In this document: positions 27,902 to 37,316 of the stretch, in pieces
Layout: each line of letters opens with the position of its first letter
How positions within the stretch are numbered: the first letter of the stretch is position 1
Assembly: GCF_900176325.1 (NCBI RefSeq)
Contig: NZ_FWXK01000004.1
Coordinates: 1 to 64,000 of the forward strand
Reading direction: 5' to 3'
Source: Aerococcus suis
GTDB lineage: Bacteria; Bacillota; Bacilli; Lactobacillales; Aerococcaceae
Length of the DNA stretch: 64,000 nt
The notes under the pieces: generated by a model
The model's database searches: none
Told to the model about the DNA's origin: nothing
What the model saw: only the letters and a program-made list of their open reading frames with translations
Program-made: the position numbers and the translations under genes

Positions 27902-27948
27902 AAATAGTGTTGGGGGAAATTTTTAAAAATGTCCCACCAGCACTATTT
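27902..27948 (-). terminator. Terminator of fba
   Basis: Long stem on the minus strand, AAATAGTGCTGGTGGGA... with ...CCCCCAACACTATTT, followed by TTTAAA. It lies about 30 bases after the fba stop. Confidence 0.75.
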
Positions 27949-27978
27949 ATTATAGAATCATCTTTATTATGAAGGTAA

Positions 27979-28833
27979 TTAAGCTTTACCAGCTGAACCG
28001 AAGTCACGTAATGTTTGACGTGATGTTTCAACAATAGCTTCTTTACCAGGACCGATGATTTTACGTGGGTCGTAAACATCAGCATCGTTATTTAATTTTT
28101 CACGAACTGCTGCAGTCCAAACTTGTTGTAATTCAGTATTAACATTGATTTTAGCATGTCCACGATCAATAGCTTTTTGTACTTGTTCTAATGGAATACC
28201 TGATCCACCGTGAAGTACTAATGGAGCACCTGTTAAATCAGAAATTTCTTTCATTTCATCAAAACCTAATACTGGTTCTCCTTGGTAAGGGCCGTGAACT
28301 GATCCTAAAGCAGCAGCTAAAGCATCAATACCAGCTTCATCTACTAAACGTTTACATTCTTGTGGGTCAGCATAGTTAATACCACCAGTAACACCGTCTT
28401 CAGTACCACCTACAGTACCGATTTCAGCTTCAACAGAGGCACCACGTTCGTGTGCATAGTCAACGACTTGTTTAGTCATTTCAATGTTTTCTTCTAATGG
28501 GAAGTGTGATTTGTCAATCATAACACTTGAATAACCGGCATCGATAGCACGTTTACATGTATCAAATGAAGAACCGTGGTCTAAGTGTAGAGCAACAGGA
28601 ACAGTAATGTTCATGTTTTCCATTAAAGCTTCAACCATAGGAACAACGACTTCAGGGCCACCCATGTATTTACCAGCACCTTCTGATACACCTAAGATAA
28701 CTGGTGAATTTTCAGCTTGAGCTGCTTCTAATACAGCTTGTGTCCATTCTAAGTTGTTGATATTTAATTGCGCTACAGCATAGTGTCCTTCTTTTGCTTT
28801 GTTAAGCATGTCTGTCATACTTACTAGTCCCAT
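27979..28833 (-). CDS. fba: Class II fructose-1,6-bisphosphate aldolase
   Basis: 284 residues. A zinc-dependent glycolytic aldolase that splits fructose-1,6-bisphosphate into DHAP and glyceraldehyde-3-phosphate. HLDHGSSFD (about 82-90) has the catalytic Asp and zinc-binding His. [13 protein letters not shown] and VLHGGSG with INVNTELQ supply the other metal and phosphate ligands. A strong promoter precedes it. It is in the usual rpoE-fba-murA region, but pyrG is absent. Confidence 0.97.
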   Translation of the reverse strand: MGLVSMTDMLNKAKEGHYAVAQLNINNLEWTQAVLEAAQAENSPVILGVSEGAGKYMGGPEVVVPMVEALMENMNITVPVALHLDHGSSFDTCKRAIDAGYSSVMIDKSHFPLEENIEMTKQVVDYAHERGASVEAEIGTVGGTEDGVTGGINYADPQECKRLVDEAGIDALAAALGSVHGPYQGEPVLGFDEMKEISDLTGAPLVLHGGSGIPLEQVQKAIDRGHAKINVNTELQQVWTAAVREKLNNDADVYDPRKIIGPGKEAIVETSRQTLRDFGSAGKA

Positions 28834-28882
28834 TTTTGTATTCCTCCTATTTATAAATGCATCGGATTAATCGCTCGCACTT

Positions 28883-28912
28883 ATTATAACTCTATTGCAA
28901 TGTATTTGACAA
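28883..28912 (-). promoter_or_regulatory. Promoter of fba
   Basis: On the minus strand, -35 TTGTCA (28907-28912) and -10 TATAAT (28883-28888) are separated by 18 bp. AGGAGG precedes the fba ATG. Confidence 0.75.
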
Positions 28913-28962
28913 GAAAAACGAAAAGGTTTCTTAGTTATTTAACTTATTTTATATATAACACT

Positions 28963-29001
28963 TAAAAAACAAGGATGATAGATTTGATTTCAACCATCCT
29001 T
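28963..29001 (-). terminator. Terminator of rpoE
   Basis: AAGGATG pairs with CATCCTT over a 17-base loop, followed by GTTTTTT on the minus strand. It lies just after the rpoE stop. Confidence 0.65.
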
Positions 29002-29015
29002 ATTAACGTCACAAC

Positions 29016-29591
29016 TTACATATCGTCATCGTCGTCTTCATCATCTGATAATTCGGTTAAATCGCCTTCTAGGCCATCTTCTAAATCATCATCATCGTCG
29101 TCATCATTAGAAAATGAACTTAAATCAGAAGAATACTCTTCTAGTTCATCGTCATCATCGTCCTGATCATAATCATCATCTTGGTCATCTAAATCTTCAT
29201 CTTCAGGGTCATCAGATCCGTAGTCAATAAGATCTTTTTCAGTTGAAGCAAAACTACTACTTTTTTTGCGACGTCCTTTATGTTTTTTCGTAATTTCATC
29301 ATCTTCAATCGTTGAAATAATTTCTTCATCAATTGAATCAACTGGATACCATTCTCGTAGTCCCCAACGGTTATCCCCTAATGAAATAAAACGTCCATCT
29401 GCATTCATTTCTGTATAGAACAATGCCATTTTTTCTTCCAATTCATCTTGTGGCATTTCTAGGTAATCTTGAATTGCTACTAATAAATCATCAAATGAAT
29501 GAACAACATTAGTTTCTTCTAAAAGTGCATACGCTACTTCGACCATAGCAATTTGGTTTTTATTTAAGCCATCGAGTTTTTTTAATTTCAC
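29016..29591 (-). CDS. rpoE: DNA-directed RNA polymerase delta subunit
   Basis: 191 residues. The N-terminal HARE-HTH domain (about 1-90, MKLKKLDGLNKNQIAMVEVAYALL) binds RNA polymerase. After a short basic stretch (KKHKGRRKKSS, about 103-113), the C-terminal third is almost entirely Asp and Glu, the disordered acidic tail of delta. Delta helps release RNA and recycle polymerase in Firmicutes. It is transcribed alone. Confidence 0.95.
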   Translation of the reverse strand: MKLKKLDGLNKNQIAMVEVAYALLEETNVVHSFDDLLVAIQDYLEMPQDELEEKMALFYTEMNADGRFISLGDNRWGLREWYPVDSIDEEIISTIEDDEITKKHKGRRKKSSSFASTEKDLIDYGSDDPEDEDLDDQDDDYDQDDDDDELEEYSSDLSSFSNDDDDDDDLEDGLEGDLTELSDDEDDDDDM

Positions 29592-29713
29592 TATGATTTC
29601 ATCCTTTCAACGAATGATTGACACTTCAGTGCACATCTCTATTATATTACACCAAATCCGTGGTTAATTGCAATGCAGGAAGGCAATGAATTCAATACAA
29701 TTCTCTTATCACG

Positions 29714-30142
29714 TTACTTTTTAGAAGCAAAATTTAACCGATGAGTATATACCCCTAACATGTTATCTGCTTGATATAATCGATAAGTAAATTTCACCTC
29801 ATCAGCAGAGACCTCTAAGTCATCTAAAAATCCTACTAATTCTATCGCCTGTTTTTCAGTTATCGGATGATAATTTAGCGTCGCTTTTTGACGATTAAAA
29901 TTCAACACGTAATTAACTCCTGTAACACGACGTTTAATCATCACATTATCTTCACCAGTTACTTTAATTTGAACAGTATGGTCTCCTTCTTCGTGAGGTT
30001 CAACATACCAAAGATATAATTGTTGTTGGCGTTGATAAATTTTTCCATCCGTTTGCCACTGATTTTTCTCATATGCTTCTTCAACTTGCGCTGTTTGATC
30101 AACAATTGATGTGATTTGCAACTCGACATTTGTCGTTTTCAT
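29714..30142 (-). CDS. DUF1934 domain protein (YwiB-like)
   Basis: 142 residues of predicted beta-barrel, matching the DUF1934 / calycin-like family of Firmicutes. Hallmarks are the early beta strands with VELQITSI, the VMIKRRVTGVNYVLNF block, and the closing TYRLYQADNMLGVYTHRLNF. The family has no firm function; it is often found near rpoE and argS. The start is the ATG at 30142, preceded by GAGGGATGGA; the GTG at 30154 lies before that site. Confidence 0.75.
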   Translation of the reverse strand: MKTTNVELQITSIVDQTAQVEEAYEKNQWQTDGKIYQRQQQLYLWYVEPHEEGDHTVQIKVTGEDNVMIKRRVTGVNYVLNFNRQKATLNYHPITEKQAIELVGFLDDLEVSADEVKFTYRLYQADNMLGVYTHRLNFASKK

Positions 30143-30210
30143 TCCATCCCTCACTTCAAAAATCTATCTTATTTTCAATGAATTAGTCCATTTTAACACT
30201 TATTTTAAAA

Positions 30211-30238
30211 TTGGTGTACTCGTTTGATATGTTATAAT
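30211..30238 (+). promoter_or_regulatory. Promoter of the LipL-like gene
   Basis: -35 TTGGTG (30211-30216), 16-bp spacer, -10 TATAAT (30233-30238) with a TGn extension. Confidence 0.65.
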
Positions 30239-30266
30239 AAAAGCATTATAAGGAAAGGATTCCGCT

Positions 30267-31115
30267 ATGAATTTAAACACGATTTACCCCCACCACCAAA
30301 TGATTAATTTAGGAATTGCAGCTCACCAACCATCAAAAGATGAACTCATTTTACCGTTTGCATGGGATGATGCTTTTATGCATGCCTTAAACAAAGACGA
30401 ACTGGGCGTTCAAGCAGTGTTACATTTCTGGCCAACCGCTCCCACTGTATTTTTGGGAGCAATGGATATGCAAGCCCCCTTTATAGCAGATGGTCTCACT
30501 TGGTTAATCCATTCTAAACAATTAATGCCAATATTACGACCAGCAGGAGGCTTAGCCGTCGTTAGCGATCCTGGTATTATTAATTTTACGCTTATCCTTA
30601 AAAGTGATGATAAACGTTTGATGATTGACGATGCCTATGCCTTCATGGTAGATCGTATGAATGCCATATTTAAATCATACGGTGAAGTAGCAACAACTGG
30701 TGAAGTGGAAACTTCCTATTGTCCAGGAAAGTTTGATGTCAGTATGAGAGGGAAAAAAATAGCTGGCATTGCGCAAAGACGCATTGGAAAATCCATTGGT
30801 ATTTATGTTTACCTCTCTTTAAGTGGTAACCAAATGGCTCGCGGGGAATTGATTCGTCAATTTTACCAAGAAACCATCAAAGATCAACCAACAACGGTTG
30901 ATTATCCAGCTGTTGATCCACAATCCATGGCCAATCTTAGTGACTTTATTCCTGAATTGGCGGATAAGACATTATTTTGTCAACGACTAATTAAGAGTAT
31001 CAGTGAAGGTGAGCAGACAATAACGAAGGACGTTGTTCTTACTACTGAACAGCTAAAACGACCTATCCAACAAATGATTAAACGTAATCAACGCATTCAA
31101 AAAGCTATTTCATAA
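30267..31115 (+). CDS. Lipoate/octanoate protein transferase, LipL-like
   Basis: 282-residue protein of the biotin/lipoate A/B ligase fold. The signature SYCPGKFDVSMRGKKIAGIAQRR (about 150-172) includes Cys152. A Cys at this site marks the LipM/LipL amidotransferases, which move octanoyl or lipoyl groups between GcvH and E2 subunits through a thioester, rather than ATP-dependent LplA. RPAGGLAVV near 91-99 is the substrate loop. It is followed closely by an HD-domain gene, the same pair as ywfL-ywfO of B. subtilis, which supports the LipL reading. Confidence 0.8.
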   Translation: MNLNTIYPHHQMINLGIAAHQPSKDELILPFAWDDAFMHALNKDELGVQAVLHFWPTAPTVFLGAMDMQAPFIADGLTWLIHSKQLMPILRPAGGLAVVSDPGIINFTLILKSDDKRLMIDDAYAFMVDRMNAIFKSYGEVATTGEVETSYCPGKFDVSMRGKKIAGIAQRRIGKSIGIYVYLSLSGNQMARGELIRQFYQETIKDQPTTVDYPAVDPQSMANLSDFIPELADKTLFCQRLIKSISEGEQTITKDVVLTTEQLKRPIQQMIKRNQRIQKAIS

Positions 31116-31127
31116 TGGAGGGACACG

Positions 31128-32495
31128 ATGCCTATGACGCAAGCTAGTCAGACAATTCCAGAAAAAGTATTTCGTGACCCTGTTCACGACTATATCCATG
31201 TTCAACATCAGTTAGTTCTAGACTTAATTAATACTCGTGAGATGCAACGACTTAGACGTATTAAACAGCTAGGCACTTCAAGTTTTACTTTTCATGGAGC
31301 GGAACACTCCCGTTTTTCGCATTCTCTAGGCGTTTATGAATTGACGCGTCGTATTGTTGATAAATTCCAACGCAATTATCCGTCCCAAACACCAGACGAT
31401 GGATTATGGAACGACGACGAACGGTTAGTGGTCCTCTGTGCGGCTTTATTACACGATGTTGGTCATGGGCCATTTTCACATACGTTTGAAAAAATTTTTA
31501 ATACGGATCATGAAGAAATCACTCAAGCAATTATATTGTCAGAAGAAACCGAAGTGAATACGGTATTGCGTCAAGTAAGTGCTGATTTTCCCGCTAAAAT
31601 CGCTTCTGTCATTGATAAAACCTATCCGAATCCACAAGTAGTTCAATTGATTTCAAGTCAAATTGATGCGGATCGTATGGATTATTTAATCCGTGACTCC
31701 TATTATACGGGAACTAATTATGGTAATTTTGATATGACACGAATTTTACGCGTTATGCATCCTTATAAGGACGGGATTCTCTTTGATTATGCAGGGATGC
31801 ATGCCGTAGAAGACTATGTCACGAGTCGCTATCAAATGTATATGCAAGTCTATTTCCATCCTGTTTCTCGCGGCATGGAAATGGTACTTAATCGACTCAT
31901 GCAACGTGCGAATGACCTTTATCATTCTAAATGGGTAAATATTGGACAATCTGCGCCCTTTCTTATTCCCTTTTTTGAACAAAATTGGTCATTAACTGAC
32001 TATCTACATCTCGATGATAATGTGTTACAAACTTACTTTGCTCATTGGCTAGCTCAAAATGATGATGCTATTTTAAGCGATTTAGCAAATCGTTTTCTCA
32101 ATCGTAAACCTTTTAAATCCGTCACCTATAATCGCGAGACAGATCAGCACTTGTTAAGCGAATTATGCCAATTAATTGAAGAATTAGGCTATAATACGAC
32201 TTACTATACGGCACAGAACAGTAGTTTCGATTTACCTTATGATTTCTATCGCCCTGAAGCTAAAAAGCCACGAACTCAAATTGAATTACTCGAAAAAGAT
32301 GGCACATTAACCGAACTCTCTCAAGCTAGTACCCTTGTTCAAGCCTTTACTGGGAAAACAAACGGTGATCAGCGTTTATATTTTCCTAATGAACTCTATT
32401 ACGGAAAAAATAAAGCACATGTTTCGCTTTTTGAGCCCATTTTAGCTGAGATTCATCAAATGACTAAAACAGGAAAATTACGTCCAAAAATTTAA
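31128..32495 (+). CDS. HD-domain phosphohydrolase (YwfO / EF1143-like)
   Basis: 455 residues with an N-terminal HD domain. H in HSRFSHSLGVYELTRRI, HD in LLHDVGHGPFSHTFE, and a later D in SSQIDADRMDYLIRDS form the metal site. Close relatives in Enterococcus (EF1143) are dNTP triphosphohydrolases, so nucleotide hydrolysis is likely but not certain. The ATG follows GGAGGG. It lies 12 bases after the LipL-like gene and 20 bases before the DUF1129 gene, in an operon of four. Confidence 0.85.
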   Translation: MPMTQASQTIPEKVFRDPVHDYIHVQHQLVLDLINTREMQRLRRIKQLGTSSFTFHGAEHSRFSHSLGVYELTRRIVDKFQRNYPSQTPDDGLWNDDERLVVLCAALLHDVGHGPFSHTFEKIFNTDHEEITQAIILSEETEVNTVLRQVSADFPAKIASVIDKTYPNPQVVQLISSQIDADRMDYLIRDSYYTGTNYGNFDMTRILRVMHPYKDGILFDYAGMHAVEDYVTSRYQMYMQVYFHPVSRGMEMVLNRLMQRANDLYHSKWVNIGQSAPFLIPFFEQNWSLTDYLHLDDNVLQTYFAHWLAQNDDAILSDLANRFLNRKPFKSVTYNRETDQHLLSELCQLIEELGYNTTYYTAQNSSFDLPYDFYRPEAKKPRTQIELLEKDGTLTELSQASTLVQAFTGKTNGDQRLYFPNELYYGKNKAHVSLFEPILAEIHQMTKTGKLRPKI

Positions 32496-32516
32496 GGAAT
32501 AAAAGGAGTTATTACT

Positions 32517-33527
32517 ATGTCAGAAATTGAGGTTGAAGAAACATCCCTTACCTCTAAAGAGCTCTATCAAAAAAATCAAAACGCCATTAAACAGCTCGAA
32601 GCACCATATCAAGATTTTTTCTTTGATTGCCAAGCCTATCTGTATCTATCGACACCGCCAACAGTAGCTGTGGATAATGAATTAAGTAAACTGATTAAGC
32701 GTCTACAAATTGCTGAACGTCAAGGATTGTCTGTTGAAGCGGTTATTGGTATGGATGGCGAATCCTATTGTAAAAGTATTTTGCGCCGTATTAAAGCACC
32801 CAAATATCGCATTGATGTCAGTGTATGTGTTAAATATGTTGCTCTCTATATCTTACTAACTTTGTTCATTGTTTCTATTTTTGAAAGCATTCGTGGTGGT
32901 GTGTACTACGGTGATATCTCAGCAGCTATTCAAATGCCTGTTACGGTGAGTTTACTAGGGGTTCCTCTCCAAATTTTAACATTATTTTCAGCAGGATTTT
33001 TTGCGATTCAATTTAGGATGAATCGATCATTCGATGCAACGTGGTATAGTCACGGTAACATTCTTTATTTGTTAGCAACCATTGTGTCATTAGTGGCTGC
33101 CGTTACCATTCCATTTATCACTCACTACTATCAAGTCTTTCTTATCAGCTTCCCAGTTTGGTTAATTTGGATTATCGCAATGATTACAGGAAGCTACTTA
33201 GCACTTAGTGATAAAGTTCACTTCAGTGATCGCATCTTTACAATGGTCGATAACCATCAACAAGCTCAGGAACAAAAACAAACGGTTGAAGTGGATAATG
33301 AAGAAAATAATCAGGATCTTGAAGAAGAGAATACGAGCATTTGGCAAACTATCCGCCTTAAAAATCCATTATTGACTAGAAAATCCTATCGAAAATGGCA
33401 AGAACAACAAGAAAAAGAAGAGAAAGCTGCTGAAGATATTCATTCTAAACGCCTAAAATATCGTGACGATACTTCACAAAATAAGGATACTTCTGTTTCT
33501 AGTAAAGAGGAAGAAACTAACGATTAG
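32517..33527 (+). CDS. DUF1129 family membrane protein
   Basis: 336 residues in three parts: a cytoplasmic N-terminus of about 100 residues with the DUF1129 features (ELSKLIKRLQIAERQGLSVEAV), four hydrophobic segments between about 105 and 235, and a charged coiled tail rich in Glu, Lys and Gln. The family is common in Lactobacillales and has no established function. GGAGTT precedes the ATG. It is the third gene of the LipL-HD-DUF1129-oxidase operon. Confidence 0.75.
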   Translation: MSEIEVEETSLTSKELYQKNQNAIKQLEAPYQDFFFDCQAYLYLSTPPTVAVDNELSKLIKRLQIAERQGLSVEAVIGMDGESYCKSILRRIKAPKYRIDVSVCVKYVALYILLTLFIVSIFESIRGGVYYGDISAAIQMPVTVSLLGVPLQILTLFSAGFFAIQFRMNRSFDATWYSHGNILYLLATIVSLVAAVTIPFITHYYQVFLISFPVWLIWIIAMITGSYLALSDKVHFSDRIFTMVDNHQQAQEQKQTVEVDNEENNQDLEEENTSIWQTIRLKNPLLTRKSYRKWQEQQEKEEKAAEDIHSKRLKYRDDTSQNKDTSVSSKEEETND

Positions 33528-33538
33528 AAGGAGATTGT

Positions 33539-34663
33539 ATGAAAAATATTGCTGTAATTGGCGGTGGGATTGTAGGATCAACTGCCGCCTATTATTTATC
33601 TAAAGATCCAAATATAAACGTGACGTTATTTGATTACCAAAAAGGGCAAGCCACAAAAGCAGCAGCAGGTATTATTTGTCCTTGGTTTTCTAAAAGACGT
33701 AATAAGCCGTGGTATCGTTTATCGAATCAAGGAGCACACTTTTACTTAGATTTATTACAAGATATGGCAGCTGATGGGTTACAAACAAAAGCCTATCAAA
33801 AGAAAACAACATGGATTGTTAAGAAAAAAGAAAAGCTAGCCCATGATTTATTAAAAGTTGGCCATAAGCGACAAGAAAATGCGCCACTCATTCAACAATT
33901 AGAAATCATCTCTACAGAACAAATACAATCCGTATTTCCTAATCTTAATCCTGATTTTCATGTTATTGAAACAGATGCTGGAGCTATTATCGATGGTGAG
34001 CAATTTTGCCACGACTTACAACAATTAGCCGTTAACAATGGTGCGCAAATTATCGAGGACCAAGTCGCTATCCGTCATCTCTCAGCAAATTCTGTTCAAA
34101 TTAGTGGTCATCATACAGAAAGGCAAGATTTTTCGGGCGCTATTTTGGTAACAGGGGCTTGGTTAGCTGAATTATTAGAACCCCTCGATTATCATGTAGA
34201 TGTTCGCCCACAGAAAGGCCAGTTAGCAGTTTACCAAACAACTTATCCAACTGACCAATTGCCTTTAATTATGTTAGATGGAGAAGGAGATATCATTCCC
34301 CACCAACAAGGTCAAATCTTCGTTGGTGCGAGCCATGAAGATGATAAAGGCTTCGATTTAACCGAAGATATGAGTCCCTTAACAGAATTGATTGATGAAT
34401 TTGACCGCTTTTTCCCAACCATGGCCGATATCAAACCAGATCAAATTAAAATCGGAACACGGGCCTATACGAGTGACTATGCCCCATTTTTTGGTCACTT
34501 ATCTGATGCCCCTCATATTACAGTTGCTAGTGGTTTAGGTTCTAGTGGGTTAACTTCTGGCCCATTAATTGGCTACGAATTAGCTCATTCTTATATTGAT
34601 GGACAAACCACAATTAATTGGGATGACTATCCAGTGGAAAATTATATTAGTAAAAAGAGATAA
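33539..34663 (+). CDS. FAD-dependent oxidoreductase, DadA / glycine oxidase-like
   Basis: 374 residues of the DAO superfamily. The FAD-binding motif IGGGIVGSTAAYYL spans 7-20. The acidic end of the second strand is FDYQKGQATKAAAGIICPW, and ILVTGAW and the C-terminal VASGLGSSGLTSGPLIG close the FAD site. It likely oxidises an amine or a D-amino acid; the substrate is unknown. It is the last gene of its operon, 11 bases after the DUF1129 gene, and is followed by a strong terminator. Confidence 0.85.
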   Translation: MKNIAVIGGGIVGSTAAYYLSKDPNINVTLFDYQKGQATKAAAGIICPWFSKRRNKPWYRLSNQGAHFYLDLLQDMAADGLQTKAYQKKTTWIVKKKEKLAHDLLKVGHKRQENAPLIQQLEIISTEQIQSVFPNLNPDFHVIETDAGAIIDGEQFCHDLQQLAVNNGAQIIEDQVAIRHLSANSVQISGHHTERQDFSGAILVTGAWLAELLEPLDYHVDVRPQKGQLAVYQTTYPTDQLPLIMLDGEGDIIPHQQGQIFVGASHEDDKGFDLTEDMSPLTELIDEFDRFFPTMADIKPDQIKIGTRAYTSDYAPFFGHLSDAPHITVASGLGSSGLTSGPLIGYELAHSYIDGQTTINWDDYPVENYISKKR

Positions 34664-34668
34664 TTAAA

Positions 34669-34717
34669 AATCCCTCTACAATAAGTCAAAGATTTATTGT
34701 AGAGGGATTCTATTTTT
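34669..34717 (+). terminator. Terminator after the FAD oxidoreductase
   Basis: AATCCCTCTACAATAA pairs with TTATTGTAGAGGGATT, followed by CTATTTTT. It may also act for mscL on the other strand. Confidence 0.88.
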
Positions 34718-34722
34718 CTTCC

Positions 34723-35118
34723 TTATTTTGATGCAGATTGTTTTTCTTCACGTAATAAATCACGAATCTCTGTTAGTAAGGCTTCAGTTGGATCAACTTC
34801 TTCCTCTTCTTCCTCTTCCTCATGAGTAAAGCGGTTTTTAAGAGAAGCAACTGCTTTCATAACAAAAAATAGTACAATAGAGATAATTAAAAATGTAAAG
34901 ACAGCTTGCATGAAATTCCCAATTCTAAAGGTAATTCCTGCAACCTTAACTACAATACTAGTAAAATCAGTAGAGCCGAGTGCAGCTTCTACGAAAGGCA
35001 TAATAATGTCTGAAACCATTGAATTCACAATAGATGTAAAAGCTGACGCCATTACAACCCCAATAGCCATATCTAATACATTACCTTTAGCAATAAAATC
35101 ACGAAATTCTTTTAACAC
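34723..35118 (-). CDS. mscL: Large-conductance mechanosensitive channel
   Basis: 131 residues. It opens with LKEFRDFIAKGNVLDMAIGVVMASAF, the amphipathic helix and first pore helix of MscL. A second membrane helix follows at about 60-90 and a Glu-rich cytoplasmic end. It is a turgor-release valve in the membrane. The start is the GTG at 35118, with GAGGGAG seven bases upstream, which gives the standard N-terminus. The in-frame ATGs further upstream would add an atypical extension. Confidence 0.93.
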   Translation of the reverse strand: MLKEFRDFIAKGNVLDMAIGVVMASAFTSIVNSMVSDIIMPFVEAALGSTDFTSIVVKVAGITFRIGNFMQAVFTFLIISIVLFFVMKAVASLKNRFTHEEEEEEEEVDPTEALLTEIRDLLREEKQSASK

Positions 35119-35330
35119 AATGATACTCCCTCTCATCACACAAATATTATTACTCACTTATTTAATCACAAGTGCACAAGGAATGCAAGAAAAGGTTGTT
35201 TTATTAAGAAGAATATCCTAGTTAAATGGGCTTTCCTTTATTACTTATTTCAATCGGTTGTATTTATAATAGCTCTTATAAAATTTAAGTTAAGCTTAAT
35301 AGAAAATATATAAAATAAAATAACACATAA

Positions 35331-35366
35331 AAAACAGCACCTTCCTAACACTAGGAAAGAGCTGTT
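35331..35366 (-). terminator. Terminator of the DUF218 gene
   Basis: AACAGC and CTTTCCTA pair with TAGGAAG and GCTGTT, followed by TTTTT on the minus strand. The stem overlaps the last codons. Confidence 0.75.
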
Positions 35367-36403
35367 TGGCTAAAGTAAATCACATGAATAATGCCAACCG
35401 CAATTAATAAAATAGTCATTAAAAAATGTAATTTTCGATGCATAAATAAAATCGCAATATATTCGCGAAACACACCAAAAAGATGATCAAGAAATGGTGT
35501 TTTAGCCCCAATTCCCGCGATATGATACCACCCTTCCATGTTGGCATATAAATGACTGCGATACAGATGATAATTATTCGTCACAAAAGCAGCTGGAGTA
35601 GTTTCCATAATATACCCTTTTGCTTGGATTAAAGCTTTCGTATAGCGGAAATTATCATGGGTATTTTGAGCCTCTTCTTCTAAGATAATATGATTTTTAT
35701 CTAATCCATGCGCTATCAAGTATTCAGCCATTTGTTTAGCTTCACTACTAGCAATATGCTCTATTGTTTGCGCACCTGTTACTATTACTGTGGGCATTTT
35801 TCGATGAAGATATTGTTGTCGTTCTACGTATCGCAAAGCCATATCTAAACGAGAAGTTAAATCACGGTTAAGTTTCCCGTCTGCATTTAGTTGTGCACCT
35901 AAGACAATGACAAACTCTTTTTTGGCTTCATCTTCCAGTAAAGATAGCCGCAGTGTGACTAATAAATAATTAATAAATAAAAGCACAAAATATGCCATAA
36001 CAAAACTAGGAAGTGTTATCCAATCTTCATAAGCGGTACCTGGAAAAAATGCTAATAAATAATAAGGGACTGCTAATAAGGCAATAAGTAAAATTCCTAA
36101 CATGCACCCAATCATCAGTTGAAGACGATTGTTTTCAATTCGATAGAGACGAATAGCAAAACTAATCATCCCTACTCCTAGAATAATCATAATTAACGGT
36201 GCCAAAAATAGCGCGACTCGACTACCCGTCATAAATAATTGTTGAATAACCGTATACTCTCCAAAATTAGGGTCAAGGAGAATCGCAATAAATAAAATAA
36301 CGGCTCCTGCTATCATAATAAAATTATCAATTAAATTTTGAGGAGCTAATACAAAAATGAATACCCCCATCACAAAGAGGGCAAAACTAATTAAATAGAG
36401 CAC
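35351..36403 (-). CDS. DUF218 / YdcF-like membrane protein
   Basis: 350 residues. About five membrane helices occupy the first 155, followed by an outside DUF218 domain (about 160-310). Its core motif VIVLGAQLNADGKLNRDLTSRL has the Gly-Arg pattern of the SanA/YdcF family, with a later ASSEAKQMAEYLIAHGL and VTNNYHLYRS. A last membrane helix closes the protein. The biochemical role of the family is unknown; SanA-type proteins affect envelope barrier. It abuts rsmI with no gap. Confidence 0.8.
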   Translation of the reverse strand: MLYLISFALFVMGVFIFVLAPQNLIDNFIMIAGAVILFIAILLDPNFGEYTVIQQLFMTGSRVALFLAPLIMIILGVGMISFAIRLYRIENNRLQLMIGCMLGILLIALLAVPYYLLAFFPGTAYEDWITLPSFVMAYFVLLFINYLLVTLRLSLLEDEAKKEFVIVLGAQLNADGKLNRDLTSRLDMALRYVERQQYLHRKMPTVIVTGAQTIEHIASSEAKQMAEYLIAHGLDKNHIILEEEAQNTHDNFRYTKALIQAKGYIMETTPAAFVTNNYHLYRSHLYANMEGWYHIAGIGAKTPFLDHLFGVFREYIAILFMHRKLHFLMTILLIAVGIIHVIYFSQTALS

Positions 36404-37297
36404 TTAGTCACTTCCTTCAATGTGATAGGCAGTATACACTTCTCGTTTATTTAACTGATTTTCTTTGGCCACTTTTTTAATCGCTTGCTTAGAACTTAAA
36501 TCTTTCGTTGACATCCACCATTCCACTTGCCAAGACAATGGTTTTTCACGAATCGTTGCTTCTATTCCTTCATCCACTTCATTAGGGGTAGGGTTACCAG
36601 CAACAATGAAGCAAATTTCTCCCTTAACATCAGAATGCTCTTCAAAATAAGTCTGCAATTCACTTAATTGTCCTCGTAAAAATTCTTCATGCGTCTTCGT
36701 TAATTCACGGACCACCACTGCTTGTCGTTCTTCCCCCCAAGCTGTCACTAAATCAGCAACCGTATTCTTTATCCGAAAAGGTGATTCATAAAAAAGCATC
36801 GTAGCCGTTTCATTTTTTAATGACGCCAACATTTCATTTTTAGCATTCTTTTTGCGTGGTAAGAAACCAATAAACTTAAATTGTTCAGTGGATAATCCAG
36901 AAGCAATTAAGCCCGTTAAAGCGGCATTAGCTCCAGGTAACGGAACAACAGCGAGTTGATTTTCAACGCAAGCTGAAACTAAATCTGCTCCTGGATCAGA
37001 AATAGCAGGCATTCCCGCATCACTCACTTGGGCAATGGTTTCTCCTGCTTGTAAACGGTGAATCACGTCATCTAAACGACTTTTTGAATTATGTTCATGA
37101 AAACTCAAAGTTGGTGTTTGAATATCAAAATGATTGAGGAGTTTTTGTGTATGGCGAGTATCTTCAGCTAAGATTAAATCAACCGATTTTAGCGTCTCAA
37201 CAGCACGAAATGTCATATCATCTAAATTACCAATGGGTGTCGGAACTAAATACAATTTACCACTTGCTATTGTTTGAAAGCTTTGTTGTTGAAACAT
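36404..37297 (-). CDS. rsmI: 16S rRNA 2'-O-methyltransferase (C1402)
   Basis: 297 residues of the SAM-dependent tetrapyrrole methylase fold. Signatures: LYLVPTPIGNLDDMTFRA (about 15-32), LILAEDTRHTQKLLNHF, VSDAGMPAISDPG and ALPGANAALTGLIASGL (with the usual variation). RsmI methylates the ribose of C1402 in the decoding centre of 16S rRNA. It is in the conserved order yabA - methyltransferase - GIY-YIG - rsmI. Confidence 0.95.
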   Translation of the reverse strand: MFQQQSFQTIASGKLYLVPTPIGNLDDMTFRAVETLKSVDLILAEDTRHTQKLLNHFDIQTPTLSFHEHNSKSRLDDVIHRLQAGETIAQVSDAGMPAISDPGADLVSACVENQLAVVPLPGANAALTGLIASGLSTEQFKFIGFLPRKKNAKNEMLASLKNETATMLFYESPFRIKNTVADLVTAWGEERQAVVVRELTKTHEEFLRGQLSELQTYFEEHSDVKGEICFIVAGNPTPNEVDEGIEATIREKPLSWQVEWWMSTKDLSSKQAIKKVAKENQLNKREVYTAYHIEGSD

Positions 37298-37316
37298 GCC
37301 ATTCCTCCTCTATAGG

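Noticed and set aside
28975-29166. Serine-rich open frame antisense to rpoE
   Set aside because: It is the mirror of the Asp/Glu codons of the delta tail (GAT/GAA read backwards gives ATC/TTC and, shifted, TCA/TCT). It has no start signal.
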